Below the pieces are notes generated by a model that was not told the origin of the DNA, did no database searches, and saw nothing but the letters and a program-made list of their open reading frames with translations. From Zingiber officinale (lineage: Eukaryota > Streptophyta > Magnoliopsida > Zingiberales > Zingiberaceae): 64,000 nucleotides of DNA. Positions 57,477 through 64,000 of the stretch are shown one piece after another (positions within the stretch are counted from its first letter, which is position 1; each line of letters begins with the position of its first letter). The position numbers and the translations under genes were made by a program. The stretch spans positions 101,760,947-101,824,946 of the forward strand of contig NC_055992.1 of NCBI RefSeq assembly GCF_018446385.1, read 5' to 3'.

Positions 57477-57720
57477 TTGTGGTCTAGGCACCCGGAAGGG
57501 ATCCGAGCGCCTAGAGTTGATCCAGGCGTCCAGAAGGGATCTGAGCGCCCGGAGTTGGTCCGAGCGCCCAGAACTAGTTCGAGTGCCCGGAGTTGGTTCG
57601 GGCACCCAGAACTGGTCCTGGCGATCGGAAGGCAAATCTTATCTCGACAGCTTGGAGCAGGCCGATTGGTTGGCCAACGTCACGGTCTAGGGGCCCGGAA
57701 GGGATCCGGGCACCCGGAGC
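57477..57720. repeat. CG-rich GCGCCCGG-type array in LTR I
   Basis: About nine repeats of CGAGCGCCCGGAG, GGGCACCCGGA and related words occur with GATCC interspersed. Symmetry is weaker than in the other families, but the array ends 6 bp before the TATA box, the same position. Confidence 0.8.
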
Positions 57721-57811
57721 ACTCCTATAAAAGGAGTCTTCCACCAGAGCTTCGAATAACTTCTTCTACGACTGCTCTATTGCGCTCTGCTCCTACGACG
57801 CTGCAAGGCTT

Positions 57812-60210
57812 TGTTAGAGTGTATACTGAAAGCCTAAGCTTTTGTAAACATTTATTTTGAATAAAGAATCACATTTGGTTAAATTATCTACATTTGTTTG
57901 TAGTTGTTCAATTAATTTATATTGTAGATAACATAGTATGTGGTGTCATATACAGAAGATAATGTTATCAGTACCTTATAAATTATAAACAGTAGCTCAC
58001 GACCAAAATGGAAAGGAACAAACCATTGGAAGGTCGTAGTGTAATTAGGTATTAGTTTATCTTAACTATATAATTACACTAGTACACTTAGAGTGTATTG
58101 AGTAGGACCATCAGAGGTCATTTCTTTTATACTGACTTTATAAAGGAACAAAGATCTCAGTTATTATGGAAGTGTGTGCTCTTAATCCTAATATAATAAC
58201 AAGCACATATATTTGATATTTATTTCTTTAATTTATCAATGAGTGAGATTTAGTTTGATAAATCAATAAGCCCGATAAGTTGGGAAATGATATCACTTAT
58301 AGTGTGTGTTGTTGATTATAGAAGGAAACTATGTCCTAGTGATCTAGGTTGATAATGTCCCCAAGAAGAGCTCATAAGGATTGTCATGTTAAACCCTGCA
58401 GGTGGACTTAGTCCGACATAACGATAAAGTTGAGTGGTACTATTCTTGGACTAAGATATTAATTAAATGAGTTGTCAGTAACTCACTTAATTAGTGGACA
58501 TCTTAAACACAGGGAGATTAACAAACTCATAATAAGAAGGAGCCCAAAAATATAATTTGGGATTGGTGCGGTAGTTCAATAATAGTTCTTTAGTGGAATG
58601 AATTATTATTGATAAAATTAAGTTGTGTGTTCGGGGCGAACATGGGATGCTTAATTTGATCGGGAGACCAAGACCAATTCCTCCTCTCGGTCCCTATCGT
58701 AGCCTCTTATTTATAGAGTACTATACCCACCTATACCCACCTTCATACCCATGTTGTAGGGGTCGGTCAAGCTAACTTGAGGATCAAGCTAGGGCCGGCC
58801 AAGCCTTGGTCCATGGGTGGCCGGCCCTAGCTTGAACCTAAGCTTAGGTGGCCGGCCCTATTAAAATTAAAAAAGAATTTTAATTTTAAAATTTTCTTAT
58901 GTGAAAGATATAATTTATTGGAGAGATTAAAAATTAAAATATCTCTTTTATAATGTTCTACAAAAGATTAAAGAAAGAGATTAAATCTCTTTCCTTATTT
59001 GTAGATTGGAAAGATATTTTATTTTTCTTCTTTGTAAATTATTCACATGTTGAAAAATTAAAATTATAGAAATTTCTTTTTATCAACCATGAAGGGATTT
59101 TAAAGGGAAATTTTATTTTTTAAAATTTCCGAAGACAAATAAGGAATTTTTAATTGTTGATTGAAAATTGCCTTGTTTGCTCTCCATGAGGTGGCCGGCC
59201 ATGACATGTTTAATTAAGAAATTTTATTTTATTTTTCTTAATTAATTCATGTCAAGGAAAGTTAAGGAAATTTTATTGTAATTAAATTTCCTTATTTGCC
59301 AAAGCTAAGGATTATAAAAGAGGGGGTTTTGGAAGCCTTCAAGGTGAACAACCTCTATTATTTTCTCCCTCTTTTCTTCCTTGGTGTGGCCGGCTATTCC
59401 CTTTCTCTTCTTTCCATCCTTGTGGCCGAAACTCTCTTCTCTCTTGGAGATAAAGGTGTGGCCAGATTCTAGCTTGGAGAAGAAGGAGAGAAAGCTTGCA
59501 TCCTTGGAGCATTGGTGGTGGTTTCTCTTCATCCTTGGAGGTGCTCTTGATTTGGCCGAACCTTGCAAGGAGGAGAAGAAGGTGATTTGGTGGTTTCTCA
59601 TCTCGGAAGATCGTTGCCCACACAACGTCTGAGGTTAGAAGAGGAATACGGTAGAAGACCTAATGGTTTTTACTTGCAAAAGAAAAGGTATACTAGTATT
59701 TAATTTCCGGATCATACTAGTTTTATTTCTTTGTAAAAATACCAAATACAAGAGGCATGCGATTCTAGTATTTCGAATTTGTTTTCGATGTTGTGTTCTT
59801 TTATTTTTCTTTTTCCTTGTGATTTGATTGTTCTTTTTGGTTGACCTAAAGTTATTTAAGGAGATTAAATATTAGCTTTCCTTAAAAGGTTTTGTCTAGG
59901 CGGTGGTGGTTGTTCCCATATCCAAGAAGGCCATGTGCCTCACCATGCAGTCCTGGAAGCCAATTTTGGAAATTAATATTTAATGGAATTAATAACCTAG
60001 GTGATTTGGATCGAACGTGTTAAGTTCCGCAGGAGATCCAAGTCTAAACCTAAAAGAACAAATAAATTAAACTTTGGATCAAACGTGTTAAGTTCCGCAG
60101 GCGATCCAAGTTTAATTTAAAAGAACACATGGTAGCTAGGAAAAGGTTCAGACCTTTGTACAAAATTTTTGTATAGTGGAACCATTAGGTTTTCCGAGTA
60201 GCAACCAACA
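57812..60210 (+). mobile_element. Solo LTR of family A (copy 3), TSD GGCTT
   Basis: TGTTAGAGTGTATACTGAAA…CAACCAACA, 2,399 bp, is flanked by GGCTT at 57,807-57,811 and 60,211-60,215. It is inserted just downstream of the TATA box of LTR I. TATAAAAG is at 59,313-59,320. U3 carries GGCCGGCC words and CTTAGG/CCTAAG-like hairpins at 58,750-58,865. Confidence 0.95.
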
Positions 60211-60500
60211 GGCTTCTCCGACAACCTACGACTCATTTCCTTTTTCTTGTTGTTGGTATTAGTTTAATAATTCCTGTACTTATTTTGTAATCATTTTTGT
60301 GAATTATTAGTGATTTCCCAACGAAAGCACTCGACGAGTGCGGGCCTTGGAGTAGGAGTCGACAAAGGCTCCGAACCAAGTAAAATTGGTTGTGTTAGCG
60401 TTGCCCTTTCTTTCCTTATTTACCTGCATACTCGAATTGATTTTCAAATTCTCGACGATCGCTATTCACCCCTCTCTAGCGAACTCTACGATCTAACAAG

Positions 60501-60512
60501 TGGTATCAGAGC
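60501..60512 (+). other. Primer binding site of element I (tRNA-iMet type)
   Basis: TGGTATCAGAGC lies two bases after the LTR end, as in element D (16,210-16,221). Confidence 0.9.
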
Positions 60513-60771
60513 AGGTACCGCTCTGATTTGATGCAACCACCAATTAGACAAAGGGGGTGAAACCTTTATTTTATTTTCTTTCAGTTTTCAATTTTTTCGA
60601 TATATTCTAAATTGGTACATTACCTCTTTGGAATTTTTTTCATAGCAATTCAAACTGAACTGGTGCAACACCAATTTAGTCTTATATTTTTTACTTTTTC
60701 TCCCACACTGCTAAATCCAAGACCAAGTCTTGGGATCCTCTTCTTTGTTTTTTTGTGTGTGTACAAGAATT

Positions 60772-62380
60772 ATGGTCCAAATCGAGGGATTCAACACCGT
60801 CCATCCTCCCCTGTTCAACGGTGACGACTTCCCATATTGGAAGAAGTGAATGGAGGTCTATCTAAAGACCGACTTCGACCAGTGGTTCAGCGTCACCAGA
60901 GGATACAAGATTCCTATCGACAACTCCAGAAATCCGTTGGACCCTAAATAGTGGAATCCAGAGATGAAGAAGAAAGCCCAAATGGACTTCAAAGCCCACA
61001 TGAAAATGCGAAAGAATTGTGGGACAAACTCATCGAACTGCACGAAGGAGCCAACGATACTAAGGTAACCAAACGTGATCTTTATTTAAATAAATTATTT
61101 AATATAAAAATACAGGAAGAAGAATCGGCGAGTCAACTCCACGCGAGGATAAGGGATATCCTCAACGGGCTTCATACCATCGACCACAAAATGGAGAACC
61201 ACGATTTAATAAGGTACACCCTGAACGCATTTCCTCGAAATGCATTGTGGGCATCCATCGTGGATGCCTACAAGATTTTGAAAATTTTTTCAAAATTAAA
61301 ATTAGACGAATTATTTTGTGAACTTGAGCTACATGAACAAACTAACTCCAGAACTAAGAAAGGTGTTGCTCTTTTTGCAGGTTCCTCCAAAGAAAAGTCA
61401 AGAACCAAGCCTAAATCTGAAGGTGAGTCTGACTAAGATTCAGAAGACGAAGAACACCCGGTGAACTTAGTAAGGAAAATGTTCACCAGGAGAAAGAAGA
61501 ACTTCAGCAGAAATGGCCTACAGAAGATCAACTCCACCACCGAACCAAGAAATGTGACCTGCTTCGGATGCAACAAGAAGGGTCACTACAAGAACGAGTG
61601 CCCAAAATTGAAGAACGATAAGTCAAAGACAACCAAGAAGAAGGTACTCAAAGCAACGTGGGACGAATCATCTTCAGAGGAATCAGAAGACAAAGAGCAG
61701 AGGCACCAAAGCCACCTCGCGCTGATGACCCGCGAATCAGAAGATGAATCAGAAGACGAGTCCGAACCCGAATTAAGCCACAAGTCTGCACTTGTTTCTG
61801 AAGGTTCCAAGGAGGTATACTTTAGTTTAAATAAAAAGTTTTTTAAACTTATTGCTTGCCTAGAAAATTAGCTGCAACTGAAAATCAAAATAAAATGCTT
61901 CTTGAGGAAAACCAACACCTCAAGGAACAAATTACAAAATCTAATCCAAATCAAGTTGTAAAAATTGAGGAGGAAAATTCAACACTAAAAGTTGAAATAA
62001 ACAAACTTAAAGGGTTATTAGAAAATTTTACAACCAGATCTAAAAACTTGGACTTAATTCTAAAAAGTCAAAATGGTATATACAACAAATTTGGTTTTGG
62101 ATACAAGTCCAGTTCAACAAATATATTATTTGTATCACTCGTAACCCAAAACTAAAATCAAATTAAAGCTTGGGTTCCAAAAGCGTGCTTAACCACGAAG
62201 TAGGAATCAATCAATACTATATACTTAAAAAAATATATTATGTAAAATCAAATAACCTAAATCAAAAGCCAAAATATAAACCTAAATCAACTAAACTAAA
62301 ACCAAACCATAGAAATAACCATAAAACCAACTTAAATCAAGATTATAATCAAGTATATTATAATTATAAAAGTAACTGAC
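60772..62380 (+). pseudogene. Copia gag of element I (frameshifted)
   Basis: The start MVQIEGFNTVHPPLFNGDDF and YWKK*MEVYLKTDFDQW are the copia gag N-terminus, with two early stops (about 60,847 and 60,948) and a short deletion. The 161-codon frame 60,951-61,436 carries KELWDKLIELHEGANDTK and RIRDILNGLHTIDHKM. Next comes the zinc knuckle CFGCNKKGHYKNEC (61,558-61,599) in a basic context, then an acidic Ser/Glu region and a coiled-coil-like segment (ENQHLKEQITKSN, EINKLKGLLENF). No protease follows before the family E copy at 62,666. Confidence 0.87.
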
Positions 62381-62665
62381 ATAAACTCAAAACTAAAACC
62401 TAAATTAGATCATTAATTCAGGGGGAGGCTTCAGAATAGCTGGCACCTCTAAAAATAATCTACCTAGTAGGGTAATTAGGATTAGTTTAAAAAGGTAAAG
62501 TTTAACTTGACCTACGGTACTGGTGAAGTTTTGGATGATAGTAGGTTAGGGAAACTCTGTCTATGGATGTCTAAGAAGATATGACTTCGACCTGATGCAT
62601 TTGGCTGAGTAGAACTAACTGAAGCAACCCCTTACAGATCCTAACTAGTTAGATCAAGGTTTTGT

Positions 62666-64000
62666 TGTAGCGACCCGCCTCCTACTAGCTAGGCTGCGAA
62701 GCTGATTGCTACATTATGCTGTGCTGGACTATTAATGCGGAATGAAAACTGGATTTATTAAAATTTTACTGAACTAAATGTTGTAAAGTTTAACTTAGTG
62801 TTCTGGGTGTACCTAGGAATTGTACACATGCTAGGGGAGGTGTTTACAACTGATAATGAACTTCGGATCGATCCACAGACCGATCTACTAATACTGGCAC
62901 GGTAGGAAACTCTGGATCGTTCAACCGACCGATCCATAAACTACGCTGCAATCCTGTACGCTGCTGGATCGGTCTGCCGACCGATCCAGCGGGTCCCTGA
63001 TCGGTCAATGAGACCGATCAGTGGCTTACTGATCGGTCTGCTGACCGATTAGTGAGCCATTTTTTGCGACCCAGCTCCTGATCGATCAGGGAACGAACAG
63101 AAGCTTCTGTTCGTAGAACCCAGGTCCCTGATCGGTCTACCGACCGATCAGAGACTCCCTGATCGGTCTGCTGACCGATCAGGGGTTTCTGATTTCGTAT
63201 AGGCCCCTGATATCAGCACTGATGCGTGCCAAGGTCATTACACAACACTATAAAAGCTAAGAGAAACATTCTACTAGGTAATGGCTAACATACTAAACAT
63301 GATTAAGGCATAGAATACTAATTCATGGCATGTAAACATATGGAAATCAAAACTAACAAGGTTTTAAACTGTTCTCTTGCTAACTAACAGAAACATAAGA
63401 TAACGCTTGCTATAAGTACTAATGCATACTGAACATGTTCTAATGCATAATAAAATAAAACTAGATCCCTAGGGTCTTTGTTCCAGTTCCTTCCACACAC
63501 ATCTTGATCTGCATTGACCTCCAGCCTTCACTGCTAGTCCATTTTCCTTTTACCTGTATCTGCAGTATAAGAAAAATAGTATCTGTAAGCTAAAAAGCTT
63601 AGTAAGAAACCATCTACCTCACTAAAACATGCATATGATGCAAATATGATTTTAAATCATGCTGTTTGAAAGGATATGCTAAGTATACTGAATAAACTAA
63701 ACATGGCATGACATATAAGCATACAATCATGGCATATCTAAAGCTGAACATGATATCAATCACATGGTATCAATGAAGAACTAAGCTGATACTAAAAACT
63801 GAGCTAAGCTAATACTGAGCTACTGCTAGGACTGTACTGAATTCACGAACTAATTTGTGAAAGGTTGAAAACCATATACATATAGTAAGTAAAATACTAA
63901 ACATGCTGCTGATGGGCCCTGACAACTGTACTTGCTGTGCGCGCATCCCTAACTAGACCCGGGATTGCAAGTTTCGAATCTAGTAGGGTTTACTAGGTTA
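62666..64000 (+). mobile_element. Family E LTR, copy 2 (runs off the window)
   Basis: TGTAGCGACCCGCC aligns with the start of copy 1 at 18,418. Shared blocks continue, for example CTGCTAGTCCATTTTCC, CTTAGTAAGAAACC, GTGCGCGCATCCCTAACT and TAGTAGGGTTTACTAGGTTA. The last block matches 19,770-19,789 of copy 1, so about half of the LTR is present. Confidence 0.88.
62870..63190. repeat. GATCGGTC…GACCGATC hairpin array (family E copy 2)
   Basis: About seven inverted pairs occur, for example CTGATCGGTC-TACC-GACCGATCAG at 63,128-63,151 (10-bp perfect stem). It occupies the same place in the LTR as the GATCGATC array of copy 1, but the word is different and still self-complementary as a pair. Confidence 0.93.

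Larger units (their letters stand above)
56926..60498 (+). mobile_element. 5' LTR of copia element I, split by solo LTR A3
   Basis: It starts TGTTGGTGCGGTTAGC and ends GATCTAACA two bases before the PBS TGGTATCAGAGC at 60,501. After removing A3 and one target duplication it is about 1,170 bp. It holds a 43-45 bp tandem repeat (57,035-57,240), a CG-rich GAGCGCCCGG/GGGCACCCGG array (57,477-57,720) and TATAAAA at 57,726-57,732. The R region (GAGTAGGAGTCGACAAAGGC) is like that of element C. Confidence 0.9.

Overview
The window is plant nuclear DNA. It is AT-rich, repeat-dense and built almost entirely from nested LTR retrotransposons (Ty1/copia, Ty3/gypsy Athila type, Ty3/gypsy Tat/Retand type). 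One intact-looking host gene sits in the middle. The element mix and the sequence style suggest a large monocot genome, and Zingiberales is my guess; no marker fixes the species.

Layout. 1-2.8 kb: tail and 3' LTR of a + strand copia element (family A). 3.8-13.1 kb: minus-strand Athila-type gypsy pieces (ORF1, protease, gag, PBS), split by a complete but internally deleted copia element C (7,212-11,880, TSD CTTCT). 13.3-14.7 kb: Athila LTR. 14.95-23.0 kb: minus-strand copia LTR, split by a gag-only copia element D (15,203-21,421, TSD CTAGT). The 3' LTR of D is itself split by a solo LTR of family E (18,418-20,871, TSD CAGAA). 24.4-25.3 kb: probable Tat LTR relic. 27.6-31.8 kb: a 14-exon diterpene synthase gene on the minus strand, ent-kaurene synthase or kaurene-synthase-like, with every phase and splice site consistent (793 codons). 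34.0-48.8 kb: an old Tat element carrying a younger, complete Tat element F in its LTR (34,683-47,755, TSD GGGAT). F holds a truncated family A LTR in its RNase H region and a spliced antisense gene between integrase and the 3' LTR. 48.8-51.1 kb: copia LTR H, split by solo LTR G (49,415-50,987, TSD GACTA). 51.3-55 kb: decayed copia relic J. 55.07-55.42 kb: two relics of the first exon and leader of the kaurene-synthase gene. 56.9-62.6 kb: copia element I, whose 5' LTR contains a solo family A LTR (57,812-60,210, TSD GGCTT). 62.7-64 kb: start of a second family E LTR.

The one functional-looking host gene would act in plastids, turning ent-copalyl diphosphate into ent-kaurene for gibberellins, or a related labdane diphosphate into a specialised diterpene.

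Most unusual pattern: almost every LTR family here, although unrelated in sequence, carries an array of short CpG-rich palindromes or tight hairpins in U3. In families B, C, D, G, H and I the array ends within about 5-30 bp of the TATA box. Different families use different palindromic words. Two copies of family E use different words that both keep perfect dyad symmetry. I do not know a described system that explains this; it is my main candidate for something new.
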